DNA of 64,000 nt from Lewinellaceae bacterium (GTDB taxonomy: Bacteria > Bacteroidota > Bacteroidia > Chitinophagales > Saprospiraceae), in assembly GCA_020636275.1 (NCBI GenBank), contig JACJYD010000001.1:682001-746000 (forward strand), written 5' to 3'. The first letter of the stretch is position 1; each line of letters begins with the position of its first letter. This document shows, piece by piece, positions 18,101 to 26,164 of this stretch. A model generated the notes under the pieces. The model had not been told where the DNA came from, searched no databases, and saw only the letters and a program-made list of their open reading frames with translations. The position numbers were made by a program, and so were the translations under genes.

Positions 18101-18227
18101 GAAAATGGCCGAGGTGCAGGCGAAGTTCGACGCTTTCCTCGAGCGGATGGCGGCATTGAATGCGGAGCTGGAAAAAGCCGGATTGGAGCCGATGAAGGTG
18201 AAGACGATAGGGGAGTATTTGGAGTAG
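15153..18227 (+). CDS. Secreted BNR/sortilin-like beta-propeller protein
   Basis: 1024 residues with a signal peptide ending near SLFAQ/SP. The body consists of BNR/YCF48-like blades recognisable by repeated Asp-box-like motifs: GGVWKTNNGG, LYRTTNGGKTWNLV, LYKSTDFGQTWERI, LYKTTDGGKTWTRL, LYRSDDAGQSWKKV, AYRSLDGGTVFEMF, LQVTADGGKTWTNV, LFKTTDLGKTWTSL. They make up a large propeller of the VPS10/sortilin-like exo-glycosidase type common in Bacteroidota. The last ~300 residues form a different, partly coiled-coil segment. No T9SS sorting domain is visible, so it is probably periplasmic. Substrate unknown. Confidence 0.85.
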   Translation: MKTFLPIISFLFLAPSLFAQSPLQIPFGNLRVRSIGPAVMSGRVTSITGVNSDHRTFYIGAANGGVWKTNNGGGYFQPIFDEQPQSIGSIAVDQAHPDTIWVGTGEPWVRNSTSVGTGLYRTTNGGKTWNLVGLENSERISNIILDPNDPATIYVAVQGHLWNANEDRGLYKSTDFGQTWERILYVDANTGCADLSMDPTNPDVLYASMWDHRRYPDFFQSGGPGSGLYKTTDGGKTWTRLTKDLPEGQLGRMAVAVAPSNPEVVYLTVECEQKEGKGLYRSDDAGQSWKKVSTDFNVTVRPFYFARLVVDPNDENKIYKCGLNLTVSEDGGKTFRTVASGVHSDVHAVWVAPGDSKFVVIGTDGGAYRSLDGGTVFEMFMDLPISQFYQVSVDDAKPFNVYGGLQDNGSWYGPSASPGGVENSDWDLSNWGDGFYSFPHPTNPDIIYSESQGGNLVRHNRRDGQTKDIKPLPEAGEPEYRFNWNAPIHISPNNPERLYFGGQFLFMTEDRGNSWTRLGPDLTTNDPQRQRQKRSGGFTIDNSGAENNATIYAIGESPRDEKVIWAGTDDGNLQVTADGGKTWTNVAPNIPGLPPFTWCSSVEPGHFDRNTCYATFDGHRTGDKTTYLFKTTDLGKTWTSLATSDIEGYAHIIREDLQAASLLFLGTEFGLYISLDGGLSWKRFENNLPKTAVMGLAIHPRDHALVIATHGRGIYIFDDLTPLRQITPEVVSQDLVFLETGPTYLKLARNGRPFGGAGNFTGENPDESASITYYLKKRHTIGKMSMAVYGPDGKLIKELPGGKSGGINTVSLPTRLPMPKAAPTNNRSALFGSAFPPTLPEGQYKVVITKGKAEYTGTFELIFDPDAEATYPAADRKLGHDTQMRLYDLTNQCGYVYFQLEAMHTQAADRKGQVTKKKLVEQMAQFAKETETLKNSLVSLEGDFYVDEDANIREDISTLYLAISQYPGKPSDRQLAKATELEQKMAEVQAKFDAFLERMAALNAELEKAGLEPMKVKTIGEYLE

Positions 18228-18229
18228 TA

Positions 18230-18294
18230 GAGTTTTTAGTTCTTAGTTTTTAGTTTGAGCCAACTAAAAACCAAGAACTAAAAATTAAAAACTC
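18230..18294. repeat. AGTTTTT heptamer hairpin that supplies a stop codon
   Basis: The array GAGTTTTTAGTTCTTAG... (18230-18257) is inverted at 18261-18294 (...AAAATTAAAAACTC). The right arm includes the last codons and the TAA stop of the minus-strand gene ending at 18285, so the repeat has become the end of that gene. It lies between convergent genes and may also terminate transcription. Confidence 0.8.
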
Positions 18295-18953
18295 TTCCAC
18301 AGCGGATCATCCGGCGGTGGCGCCACGATCTCTTCCCGTTCGCGGGTCACGGGGTGTTCGAAGCTGAGTTTCCAGGCGTGGAGGTGGATGGAGCGATCGC
18401 GGTTGGCGCGTTTAAATCCGTATTTGTTATCGCCCTTGATGGGGCAGCCGATAGCGGCCAGTTGCGCGCGGATCTGGTGATGGCGGCCGGTATGGAGTTC
18501 GATTTCCAGGAGAAAATAGTTGTCGGAGGCGCCGATCTGGCGGTAGGAAAGCTCGGCGCGGTCGCTGCCGGGCGTTTCGTTAACATGTGCAATAGTGCGG
18601 TTTAACCTTGCGTTCTTTTGCAGGTAGTGCACCAGCGTACCTTCCGGTTTGGGCGGCTCCTGTCCGACGACGGCGAGGTAGGTCTTCTGCACGATGCGTT
18701 GTTTGAACTGCTCGTTGAGGTCGACCAGGGCCGAATGGTTGCGGGCAAAGAGCACCACGCCGCTGGCGGGACGGTCGAGGCGGTGCACGAGGTGCACAGG
18801 GCCTTTGCAATAGATTTCCGCCAGGGAAGCCAGGGATTTGTCGCCGGTTTTATCTTCCTGGGTCGGCAAACCCGCGGGTTTGTTAAAGGCGATGAGCTGG
18901 TTGTTTTTGTACAACACCAGGTCGCCGATGCGAAAAGGCTGTGTTTCTTCCAT
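18285..18953 (-). CDS. RluA-family RNA pseudouridine synthase
   Basis: 222 residues. It contains the catalytic HRLDRPASGVVLFARN motif with the essential Asp, the upstream IAFNKPAGLPTQ strand and the GRHHQIRAQLAAIGCPIKGD motif of the RluA/RsuA superfamily. It isomerises a uridine in rRNA or tRNA. No N-terminal S4 domain is present, as in short TruC/RluA-type enzymes. The start overlaps the stop of the small upstream gene by one base (TAATG), implying translational coupling. Its final two residues and stop come from the heptamer array at 18230-18294. Confidence 0.9.
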   Translation of the reverse strand: MEETQPFRIGDLVLYKNNQLIAFNKPAGLPTQEDKTGDKSLASLAEIYCKGPVHLVHRLDRPASGVVLFARNHSALVDLNEQFKQRIVQKTYLAVVGQEPPKPEGTLVHYLQKNARLNRTIAHVNETPGSDRAELSYRQIGASDNYFLLEIELHTGRHHQIRAQLAAIGCPIKGDNKYGFKRANRDRSIHLHAWKLSFEHPVTREREEIVAPPPDDPLWKSF

Positions 18954-19132
18954 TAGTCGATCTCTTCGTAGTCAATAAATTCACCTTCTTCCTGGCTGAA
19001 GCGGCTGCCTTTTTTGTCGATCCGGTCGGGATCGTCGTGGCGGGGCAGGTCCCGCGGCGGATCCAGCATGGGCTTGATGAAGAGTCGGTAGCCGAAGTAG
19101 AAGAGGAGACCGTAGAATAGGAGTTTGAACAT
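18953..19132 (-). CDS. Small membrane-anchored protein, DUF4834-like
   Basis: A 59-residue frame begins MFKLLFYGLLFYFGYRLFIK: one transmembrane helix followed by a charged, Pro- and Asp-rich tail (DPPRDLPRHDDPDRIDKKGS, ending EFIDYEEID). This resembles DUF4834, small Bacteroidota proteins of unknown function. The stop codon overlaps the start of the pseudouridine synthase by one base, so the two form an operon. It is short but the reading frame and coupling argue that it is real. Confidence 0.7.
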   Translation of the reverse strand: MFKLLFYGLLFYFGYRLFIKPMLDPPRDLPRHDDPDRIDKKGSRFSQEEGEFIDYEEID

Positions 19133-19171
19133 GATCTTTGAAAGTATTGAAAATCAAAGTTAGGAAAAATT

Positions 19172-19241
19172 TGGGTGAAGGGTGAAGGGTGAAGGGTGAG
19201 AGGTGATAATTCTCTTCACGCTTCACTCTTCACCCTTCACC
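19172..19241. repeat. GTGAAGG heptamer hairpin
   Basis: TGGGTGAAGGGTGAAGGGTG... (19172-19203) faces inverted CTCTTCACGCTTCAC...CTTCACC (19212-19241). Same unit as 14182-14255. It separates the divergent genes 18953-19132 and 19299-22394 and, read through, gives a false N-terminal extension of the latter (from 19203). Confidence 0.8.
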
Positions 19242-19250
19242 AAAAAAAAT

Positions 19251-19258
19251 TACCTTTG
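19251..19258 (+). promoter_or_regulatory. Bacteroidota -7 promoter element for DUF2723 gene
   Basis: TACCTTTG fits TAnnTTTG exactly, 41 bases upstream of the ATG at 19299. It directly follows the heptamer hairpin and an A-tract. Confidence 0.6.
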
Positions 19259-19298
19259 CGAATCTTGCAAAAACAATAACAACACCACTTGGATATCC

Positions 19299-22200
19299 AT
19301 GAATTATAAACGTTTAAGTAACATTTCCGGTTGGCTGGTTTTCGCCATTGCCGCCATAGTGTACTATTTCTCCGCCGAAACGACAGGAAGCCTGTGGGAT
19401 TGCGGTGAATTTATCACGGGAGCTTATAAGCTGCAGGTGGTACATCCTCCGGGAGCGCCTTTGTTCATGCTGGTGGGGCGGATGTTTACCCTGGTTGCGG
19501 GAATGGTATCCGACAACCCTTCCGACATCGCTTTTTCCGTCAACGTCATGTCGGGTGTCCTGTCGGCGCTGGGTTCGATGTTCATCGCCTGGGTGACGAT
19601 CATGCTGGGCAAGCTGGCCCTGGTGGGTCGGGAGGAAGAACCCTCTCCCGGTGAATCGCTGGCCCTGGCCGGCGCCGGTCTCGTGGCGGGTTTGGCCATG
19701 ACCTTTACGACTTCCGTGTGGTTTTCCGCGGTAGAAGGGGAAGTGTACGCCATGTCGACCTTCTTCACCGCCATGACCCTTTGGGCCTCGATCAAGTGGT
19801 ATATGCTGCCCAACGATCATGTGCACGACCGTTGGCTGATCTTTGCTCTATTCTCGGCGGGCCTGTCTATCGGAGTACACCTGCTTACCATTCTGACCTT
19901 CCCGGCGATAGCCATGTTTTACTATTTCAAGCGCTACCAAAAGCAAAGCCTCTTCGGCATGCTGGTCGCCGCTGTCGTGGGCCTGGCCATTATCGTGGGC
20001 ATACAGATGTTTATCATAACCGGTATTCCCAATCTCTGGGCTTCCATGGAACTCCTCGCCGTTAACGGCCTGGGGATGCCGATCCACTCCGGACTGGTCA
20101 TTACCGTCCTGATCGTATCGGCTATCTTTGCCGCCGGCCTCTATCTGGCGCACCAGCAAAATAACGGGATGTTGCAAGTTATCACCGTTGGCGCCATGAT
20201 GGTGACGATCGGCTTTTCGATCATCGGCGTGATCGTGGTTCGCGCCAATGCCGATCCGCCCATCAATATGAACGCCCCCACCGATGCGATGCGGCTTTTG
20301 CCTTACCTCAACCGCGAGCAATACGGCGAACGCCCCCTGCTCTACGGTCCCTGGTACGGCGCCCAGCCCTATGATTCGGAAGTGAAAGACCGGTACGGCC
20401 GCGTGGGCGACCACTACGAGGTTGTCGACCAGAAAGTGACCTATAAATACCGCGATGCGGATATGATGGTCTTCCCGCGCATGGGCGATTACAGCATGCA
20501 GCGCGACGCCGTTTACGAAGCCTGGCGCGGCGGGAAAACCGGAAAGCCATCCCAGTGGGAGAATATCAAGTTTCTCTTCCAATACCAGATCGGCTGGATG
20601 TACTGGCGCTATTTCATGTGGAATTTCTCCGGCCGCCAGAATGGCGAACAGGGTTTCTTCTCCTGGGATCCCAAGAGCGGCAACTGGATCACGGGCATCA
20701 AACCCATCGACGAAGCCCGCCTTTACAATGAAGACCTCATGCCCGAAAGCATGCGCGACGACCAGGCGCGCAACAAATACTACCTGTTGCCATTCCTCTT
20801 TGGCCTCATAGGTTTGTTCTTTCATCTCGGCCGCCGAAGGGACGACGGACTGGCCCTCCTGGCGCTTTTCATCATTACCGGGATCGGGATCATCATTTAT
20901 TCCAACCAGCCGCCCAACGAGCCCCGCGAGCGCGATTACGTGCTGGCCGGCTCTTTCTTTACCTATTGTATATGGATCGGAATGGGCGTATTGGCTATTT
21001 ACGAAGTCATTCGCGACCGGGTCAAAATGGGCGGGATACCGGCTGCGGCACTGGCGTCCGCCCTTGTATTGATCGCCCCCGTGTTGATGGGGACCCAGAA
21101 TTTCGACGATCACAGTCGCCGCCATCACACCGCTGCGCGCGACTATGCCTCCAATTTCCTCGAATCGTGCGAACCCAATTCCATCATATTTACCTATGGC
21201 GATAACGATACATACCCTCTTTGGTATGCCCAGGAAGTGGAGGGCATCCGCACCGATGTGCGGGTGGTGAACCTCAGCCTCATCGCCGTCGACTGGTATA
21301 TCGAACAATTGCGCCGAAAGGTAGATGATTCAGAGCCCCTGAAGCTGACGATCACTCCGGAGGCCTATCGCGGCAGCAACCGCAACAGCACGCCCTACTA
21401 CAATCCACGACAGACCGGAGACTACAACCCCAACCTCGATCCGGAGATCAGCGCGATCGAGCTGTTGAAATTCATCGGCACCGACCAGGTGAAGAATACC
21501 ACCAATCCGCGACAGGCCCGTACTTATATGCCGACTCGCCGGTTCTACCTTCCGGTCGACCTGAATAAAGCCCAGCAGATGGGCATCGCCAATGCGGAAG
21601 ATTCCACCCAGACGGTGGTCGATCGCATTCCCATCACGCTTCCTTCCAACAAAAATTTCCTGATCAAGGATGAGCTGGCCGTGCTCGATGTCATCGCTTC
21701 CAATATCAACGACCGCCCAATCTATTTCTCGGTGACCTGCCGGCCTGAAAAGTTCTTCGGCCTGCAGGAATACATGCAGCTCGAGGGATTGGGTCTGCGC
21801 ATCGTGCCGGTGCGCACCCCCGCCACGATCGACCGCCGGATTTTCGGCGACGTTTACGGCGCCGGCCGCATTGCCGAAGACCTCGTCTACCGCAACGTCA
21901 TGGAACGCTTCCGCTGGGGCAATTTCGACAAGTTGCACCTCTTTGTGGACCGCAGTTATGCGCCGAGCGTACAAAGCTTCCACCTGGTGATGCTGCGCAC
22001 TGCCGAAAAGTTACTGGATATGGGCGACAGCACCCGAGCCGTCAACCTGTCATTGAAGTACCTGGAGTCCTTCCCCAACATGAACTTCACCTACGATTTC
22101 AAGACCATGCGTTTCCTCGATATCCTCGTGGAAGGCGGGGCTTACGAAAAAGCCAAGCCGCATCTCGAAACACTGGCCAAGGAAACGTACGAATACCTCC

Positions 22201-22394
22201 TGTTCTGTGAATCGCTCGATCCGGATGATCTGGAAAACGGCTTCCAACAGGAGTACGTCATGTCCCTGCGCACGAAGGATCAGTTGATCTCCGCCGTGGG
22301 CAAAGCGGGCGATACCGAATTTCAGAAACAATTGGAAGAGGAGTTTGCGCCCTTCCAACTGGAGCCCAGAGAAGCGCCGCAATCGCCGAATTAA
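19299..22394 (+). CDS. DUF2723 integral membrane protein, GT-C glycosyltransferase-like
   Basis: I choose ATG 19299 (MNYKRLSNISGWLVFAIAAI) since upstream codons translate the repeat hairpin and precede the promoter. 1031 residues. The N-terminal half has about ten membrane helices and the DUF2723 signature SLWDCGEFITGAYKLQVVHP with PPGAPLF; conserved acidic residues here recall protein O-mannosyltransferases (GT-C fold). Around residue 530 is SNQPPNEPRERDYVLAGSFF. The C-terminal half is soluble and contains TYGDNDTYPLWYAQEVEG and TPR-like helices. The family is typical of Bacteroidota and probably transfers sugars from lipid carriers to secreted proteins, which is inferred from the fold. rpiB follows after 19 bases. 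Confidence 0.88.
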   Translation: MNYKRLSNISGWLVFAIAAIVYYFSAETTGSLWDCGEFITGAYKLQVVHPPGAPLFMLVGRMFTLVAGMVSDNPSDIAFSVNVMSGVLSALGSMFIAWVTIMLGKLALVGREEEPSPGESLALAGAGLVAGLAMTFTTSVWFSAVEGEVYAMSTFFTAMTLWASIKWYMLPNDHVHDRWLIFALFSAGLSIGVHLLTILTFPAIAMFYYFKRYQKQSLFGMLVAAVVGLAIIVGIQMFIITGIPNLWASMELLAVNGLGMPIHSGLVITVLIVSAIFAAGLYLAHQQNNGMLQVITVGAMMVTIGFSIIGVIVVRANADPPINMNAPTDAMRLLPYLNREQYGERPLLYGPWYGAQPYDSEVKDRYGRVGDHYEVVDQKVTYKYRDADMMVFPRMGDYSMQRDAVYEAWRGGKTGKPSQWENIKFLFQYQIGWMYWRYFMWNFSGRQNGEQGFFSWDPKSGNWITGIKPIDEARLYNEDLMPESMRDDQARNKYYLLPFLFGLIGLFFHLGRRRDDGLALLALFIITGIGIIIYSNQPPNEPRERDYVLAGSFFTYCIWIGMGVLAIYEVIRDRVKMGGIPAAALASALVLIAPVLMGTQNFDDHSRRHHTAARDYASNFLESCEPNSIIFTYGDNDTYPLWYAQEVEGIRTDVRVVNLSLIAVDWYIEQLRRKVDDSEPLKLTITPEAYRGSNRNSTPYYNPRQTGDYNPNLDPEISAIELLKFIGTDQVKNTTNPRQARTYMPTRRFYLPVDLNKAQQMGIANAEDSTQTVVDRIPITLPSNKNFLIKDELAVLDVIASNINDRPIYFSVTCRPEKFFGLQEYMQLEGLGLRIVPVRTPATIDRRIFGDVYGAGRIAEDLVYRNVMERFRWGNFDKLHLFVDRSYAPSVQSFHLVMLRTAEKLLDMGDSTRAVNLSLKYLESFPNMNFTYDFKTMRFLDILVEGGAYEKAKPHLETLAKETYEYLLFCESLDPDDLENGFQQEYVMSLRTKDQLISAVGKAGDTEFQKQLEEEFAPFQLEPREAPQSPN

Positions 22395-22413
22395 TTCAGT
22401 AATAAAACATCCC

Positions 22414-22854
22414 ATGCCGTCAAAGACCATCGCCATCGGCTGCGACCACGCCGGATTTGTACTCAAGGACCCTATCGTCGAGCTCTTGAAGGCCGAAGGG
22501 TATGAGGTGCGCGATTTCGGCACGTATTCAACAGAAAGCGTCGACTATCCCGATTTTGTGCACCCGGTAGCGGACCTCGTCGAGCGAGGAAAGGCGCAGT
22601 TGGGGATTGTCATTTGCGGCAGCGGCAACGGCGTTGCCATGACGGCCAACAAACACCAGGGCATTCGCGCTGCGCTCTGCTGGAATGAAGAGCTCGCCGC
22701 CCTCGCCCGCCAGCATAACAACGCCAACGTGCTCGCCCTGCCGGCGCGCTTCATCTCTCCCGACCTCGGCCTCGCCATCACCCGCACTTTCCTCCACTCC
22801 ACGTTTGAAGGCGGGCGCCACGAGCGAAGGGTTGGGAAGATCGCTTGTAAATGA
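22414..22854 (+). CDS. rpiB: Ribose-5-phosphate isomerase B
   Basis: 146 residues, standard for RpiB/LacAB enzymes. Visible motifs are IGCDHAGF (substrate phosphate site), the active-site Cys in GIVICGSGNGVAMTANKH, ALCWNEELAALARQHNNANV, and a C-terminal FEGGRHERRV. It interconverts ribulose 5-phosphate and ribose 5-phosphate in the pentose phosphate pathway. Start at 22414 (MPSKTIAIG), 19 bases after the DUF2723 stop, so likely in the same transcript. The stop is followed at once by the hairpin 22855-22919. Confidence 0.93.
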   Translation: MPSKTIAIGCDHAGFVLKDPIVELLKAEGYEVRDFGTYSTESVDYPDFVHPVADLVERGKAQLGIVICGSGNGVAMTANKHQGIRAALCWNEELAALARQHNNANVLALPARFISPDLGLAITRTFLHSTFEGGRHERRVGKIACK

Positions 22855-22919
22855 TAGGTTTTGAGTTTATAAGGGTATAAGTTTTAAAAAAACTTATACC
22901 CTTATAAACTCAAAACCTA
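22855..22919. terminator. Perfect 30-bp hairpin of the GTTTATAAGGGTATAAG type
   Basis: Arms 22855-22884 and 22890-22919 are exact reverse complements with a 5-base loop. It begins on the base after the rpiB stop codon, so it can serve as its terminator, while the sequence type is shared with the repeats at 11748-11856 and 62906-62940. Confidence 0.8.
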
Positions 22920-22937
22920 AAAAAAAATATTTTTGAT

Positions 22938-24515
22938 ATGCTCCGCATCACCTCCATTCTCATAGCGCTTTCCATTCCGCTGTTCCTTTCCGCCCAGGGC
23001 GCTTTTTCCGATACAAATTCCGAAGAACTGGCTGCAACGATCAATACTGCCGATCTGAAGCATCACTTGGACATTCTCGCTTCCGATGAATTTGAAGGGC
23101 GGGAAACGGGGGAAGAGGGGCAACGAAAGGCGGCGGCCTATATCTCCAGCTATTTTTATTCCCTCGGCCTGCCACCGGTCGGCGATAATAATTCGTATTA
23201 CCAGCAGATCGCCTATACGGCTGAAAACTGGAACATCATCGAGCTGAAAGCCAACGATAACACCTACCGCCATTTGTGGGATTACGTATCCTTTCCCGCT
23301 ACCAATTCCAGTAAGGAAAAGCAGGAATTCAAAGAAGTGCTCTTCCTCGGATACGGGATCGATGATACCCGCTACAGCGATTACCAGGACGTGGATGTGC
23401 GGGGAAAGGTCATCCTGATCTACCTGGGCGAGCCCATGCGGGAGGATAGCACCTCCTGGATCACCGGCACCCGTCAGCTCACCGAGTGGTCGACCAACTG
23501 GCGGCTGAAGCTCAAGGCAGCCCAGCGTTGGGGCGTGGCCGGTGTGCTATTCATCGACGGACAGATCCAGAAAACCATCGGCGAACAGCGTCGCCTCCTC
23601 CTCAGCCCCGGCTTCCGCATCGGTCGCGGGGAGGAACCCGAAAAGAATTACGCCAACAATGCCTTCATCTCACCGGGCATCGCTCAGGAGATCATGGGTA
23701 GAAAATACAAAAAGGTGATCAAGGCCCGCGATCGCATCCTGTCCACCGGCGTTCCGCAGTCGGTCGCCCTGAAGTGCGACCTGGAGCTGACCCAGGAAAA
23801 GCGCGTGCGCCAGATCATCGGGGAGAACGTGCTCGGCTACATCGAAGGGACCGATCCCAAGCTCAAGGACGAACTCATCGTGGTGACAGCCCACTACGAC
23901 CACCTCGGCAAAAAGCGGGATGAGATCTACAACGGCGCCGACGATAACGCCTCCGGTACCTCCACGGTGATGGAGATCGCCCAGGCACTGTCCGAGGCCA
24001 GGGAAAAGGGGTACGGCCCCCGCCGCAGCGTGCTCTGCATGCTGGTCTCCGGCGAAGAAAAAGGCTTGCTCGGCTCCAAATACTACGTGGAAAATCCCAT
24101 TTTTCCCCTCCAGGAGACCGTAGCCGATATCAACATCGATATGGTGGGTCGCACCGACGAAAAGCATGCCGATGATCCCAACTACATTTACGTCATCGGA
24201 TCTAACCGCCTTAGTGACGATCTCCACGAGATCAACGAGGAGATGAACACCCGATATTCCAATATCGAGCTGGACTACACCTACAATGCCGAAGACGATC
24301 CCAACCGGTATTACTACCGCTCCGACCACTACAATTTTGCCGAAAAGGGGATCCCCTCCATTTTTTACTTCAGCGGCACCCACGAGGACTACCACCAACC
24401 CACCGACGACGCCGACAAGATCCAGTTTGATAAAATGGAGCGGATCGGCCGGCTCATCTTCCACGTCATCTGGGAGTTGGCGAACCGGGATGAACGGATC
24501 CGCCTGAATGAGTAG
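22938..24515 (+). CDS. M28-family secreted zinc aminopeptidase
   Basis: 525 residues with a signal peptide ending LFLSAQ. Residues 40-75 (LKHHLDILASDEFEGRETGE) are the typical start of Bacteroidota M28 peptidases; residues ~130-270 are an inserted PA-like domain. Catalytic motifs: VVTAHYDHLG (His319, Asp321), GADDNASGTSTVMEIA (Asp335/336), LVSGEEKGLLGS (catalytic and zinc Glu), INIDMVGRTD and HEDYHQPTDD (last His ligand). The two-zinc set is complete, so it is an active periplasmic or secreted aminopeptidase. The 3' end overlaps the converging carbamoyltransferase-like gene by 50 bases. Confidence 0.9.
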   Translation: MLRITSILIALSIPLFLSAQGAFSDTNSEELAATINTADLKHHLDILASDEFEGRETGEEGQRKAAAYISSYFYSLGLPPVGDNNSYYQQIAYTAENWNIIELKANDNTYRHLWDYVSFPATNSSKEKQEFKEVLFLGYGIDDTRYSDYQDVDVRGKVILIYLGEPMREDSTSWITGTRQLTEWSTNWRLKLKAAQRWGVAGVLFIDGQIQKTIGEQRRLLLSPGFRIGRGEEPEKNYANNAFISPGIAQEIMGRKYKKVIKARDRILSTGVPQSVALKCDLELTQEKRVRQIIGENVLGYIEGTDPKLKDELIVVTAHYDHLGKKRDEIYNGADDNASGTSTVMEIAQALSEAREKGYGPRRSVLCMLVSGEEKGLLGSKYYVENPIFPLQETVADINIDMVGRTDEKHADDPNYIYVIGSNRLSDDLHEINEEMNTRYSNIELDYTYNAEDDPNRYYYRSDHYNFAEKGIPSIFYFSGTHEDYHQPTDDADKIQFDKMERIGRLIFHVIWELANRDERIRLNE

Positions 24516-25692
24516 TTCGGGACCCTGCCCCGGGTGTCGGAAAAACGCCAAATCCCAACAGCGGGCAAGCTGTTTTTTCATGGAAAGCGCGCAGTAATTT
24601 CCCGGGAAAGGTTGTGGGGGCGGGGAAATACGCCCAAACCGAAAGGTCTGCATGTGTGATGGCGGGGAAAAGCGACTTTTCCAGGCGTCCCTTTTCGCTC
24701 CAGGGCAATCCCAGGTAGCGGCGCGGAAGGGAAAGCCGTTGGTCCTCTCGCACTTTTAGGGAAAGACGGGGCGCTTCGGCATGCCGGCTCATATCCAGGA
24801 AGGCGCCGGCTTCGGAGCGGAGCGCCAGTGCGCCGAGAGGCAGAGGCAATTGGCCTTGCCGGAGCGGTTGGAGCTGGTCCCGGACCGTATTCAGCCGGGG
24901 GTCGGCCAGCAGGTAATTTTCGCGATCATTTTTCTTCAGAAACAGCACTTCTCCATCGGTGAGCCGGCGGACGAGCTCCGGGATATCCATTTTTTCAGAT
25001 CCTGCAGGCGCATCGAAACTACCCGGCCCCATCGGATGTATCCGCTCGAACAGGCCTGTTTGAGCAAGGGTGCCCAGCACCGGCGGTGTCTGGACCTGGC
25101 GGCCGAACAGAAAGAGTTCGCGCATGCCGGAAGCGCGCCGGACCTGGGCAGCCAGGGCGAAGAGCAGGTCTTCGATTACGCGTTGGGCAGCCAGGGCCAG
25201 ATCGAAATGACCCTGCGACAAGGCGCCCTGCTTCGGGGGCTGCAGGCCGAATATCGTTTTCCATTCCTTCTCTTTCGGAAGGACCATCCCCGAATGGCGC
25301 TGAAAATAGCGGAAGTTCAGGCTCATGGCCCCTTCCGGTACGATATGGACCAGGCGCTCCTGGATCAGTTCGTAGTAATGGAAAAAAGTGGCGCTTTCCG
25401 GGTTCCCGAACGTGGCCAGGAGAGCCATATCTTCGGGGGTGTGGCAGTCGAGAAAATGGGAAAACACGGCCGCCAGGCAACCAGGCGAATGCGGATATTC
25501 GTAGGAGGTGAGCCATTCCACCGATTTTCGGGATCCCTTGCCGAGAAGGACAACGGGTTTCCCCGAGGTTTCTCCGATCCGGAGAATAGCCCCGTCGCCA
25601 GGCATGCTGGAGGGAATGGGTTCGAAAAAACTCGATTCGTTCGTGGATCGTTGACTGGAAAAGGCCTTTATCAGGCTGGTAATTTGCTTCAT
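24466..25692 (-). CDS. Truncated, divergent NodU/CmcH-type carbamoyltransferase homologue
   Basis: 408 residues. Segments line up in order with O-carbamoyltransferases (TobZ/NodU): YPHSPGCLAAVFSHFLDC for YPHSLGLLYSAFTYFLGF, LLATFGNPE for MGLAPYGEP, AMSLNFRYFQ for F.L...YF, SQGHFDLALAAQRVIEDLL, then FPAITHADLSV for PA(I/V)THVDGSARV and KLLRAFHEKTACPLL for LL.AF...TG.PVL. But about 130 N-terminal residues with the HxxxH metal ligands are absent, the GGVALN motif is gone, and the final VNTSFN..GEP motif is replaced by GFGVFPTPGAG. It should not be an active carbamoyltransferase; either a decaying gene or a repurposed scaffold. No upstream partner carrying the missing part was found. Confidence 0.6.
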   Translation of the reverse strand: MKQITSLIKAFSSQRSTNESSFFEPIPSSMPGDGAILRIGETSGKPVVLLGKGSRKSVEWLTSYEYPHSPGCLAAVFSHFLDCHTPEDMALLATFGNPESATFFHYYELIQERLVHIVPEGAMSLNFRYFQRHSGMVLPKEKEWKTIFGLQPPKQGALSQGHFDLALAAQRVIEDLLFALAAQVRRASGMRELFLFGRQVQTPPVLGTLAQTGLFERIHPMGPGSFDAPAGSEKMDIPELVRRLTDGEVLFLKKNDRENYLLADPRLNTVRDQLQPLRQGQLPLPLGALALRSEAGAFLDMSRHAEAPRLSLKVREDQRLSLPRRYLGLPWSEKGRLEKSLFPAITHADLSVWAYFPAPTTFPGKLLRAFHEKTACPLLGFGVFPTPGAGSRTTHSGGSVHPGSPTPR

Positions 25693-25874
25693 GGGAAATC
25701 GGTTCCTGAAGCTGCAATCTGCCTAATTCCCGCTTTGAACGCAAGGGGGCCGGGAAGAAACCTTTGTCGTCCTCCTTGCGAATTCCGGGATCTTTCTACG
25801 AAAAGGCATCCTGCCCGGGCTGACAGGATGCCGATAATCAATCCCATGAACTGTGTGTTCAAAAGGAGACACGC

Positions 25875-26009
25875 CTAGGGATTCGGCGCATCCTTTTTTT
25901 TCTTTTTGGTAAATACGATGGCCAGAATGACCACCGGAATTCCAATCAGGACCAGGGCCGTCAGGGCCATGAGGAGGTTGGCTTGAAACCAGTCAATCAG
26001 GAATAACAT
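25875..26009 (-). CDS. Small single-helix membrane protein
   Basis: A 44-residue frame, MLFLIDWFQANLLMALTALV and so on, with one long hydrophobic helix (LIGIPVVILAIVF) ending in a positively charged tail KKKKKDAPNP. This orientation suggests an inner-membrane protein with its C-terminus in the cytoplasm. No family recognised. It is supported only by reading-frame sense and membrane-protein logic; the flanks (25693-25874 and 26010-26164) hold nothing else that I can support. Confidence 0.5.
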   Translation of the reverse strand: MLFLIDWFQANLLMALTALVLIGIPVVILAIVFTKKKKKDAPNP

Positions 26010-26164
26010 AATCGCAATGTTAGAACTGCCCGGCCAGGCGCCGGAAATGAGTAATTAGTCCATCCAGCATCGCGATATTATCCCGCTTTCTTAAAGAACA
26101 AAATGATGATCGTCAGCGGAGAAGAATGATTTATATCAATCAAGAGATGTGCACAGGAAAAAAC

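Noticed and set aside
22928..22935. TATTTTTG as promoter of the M28 gene
   Set aside because: It fits TAnnTTTG but lies two bases before the start codon, so transcription would begin inside the gene.
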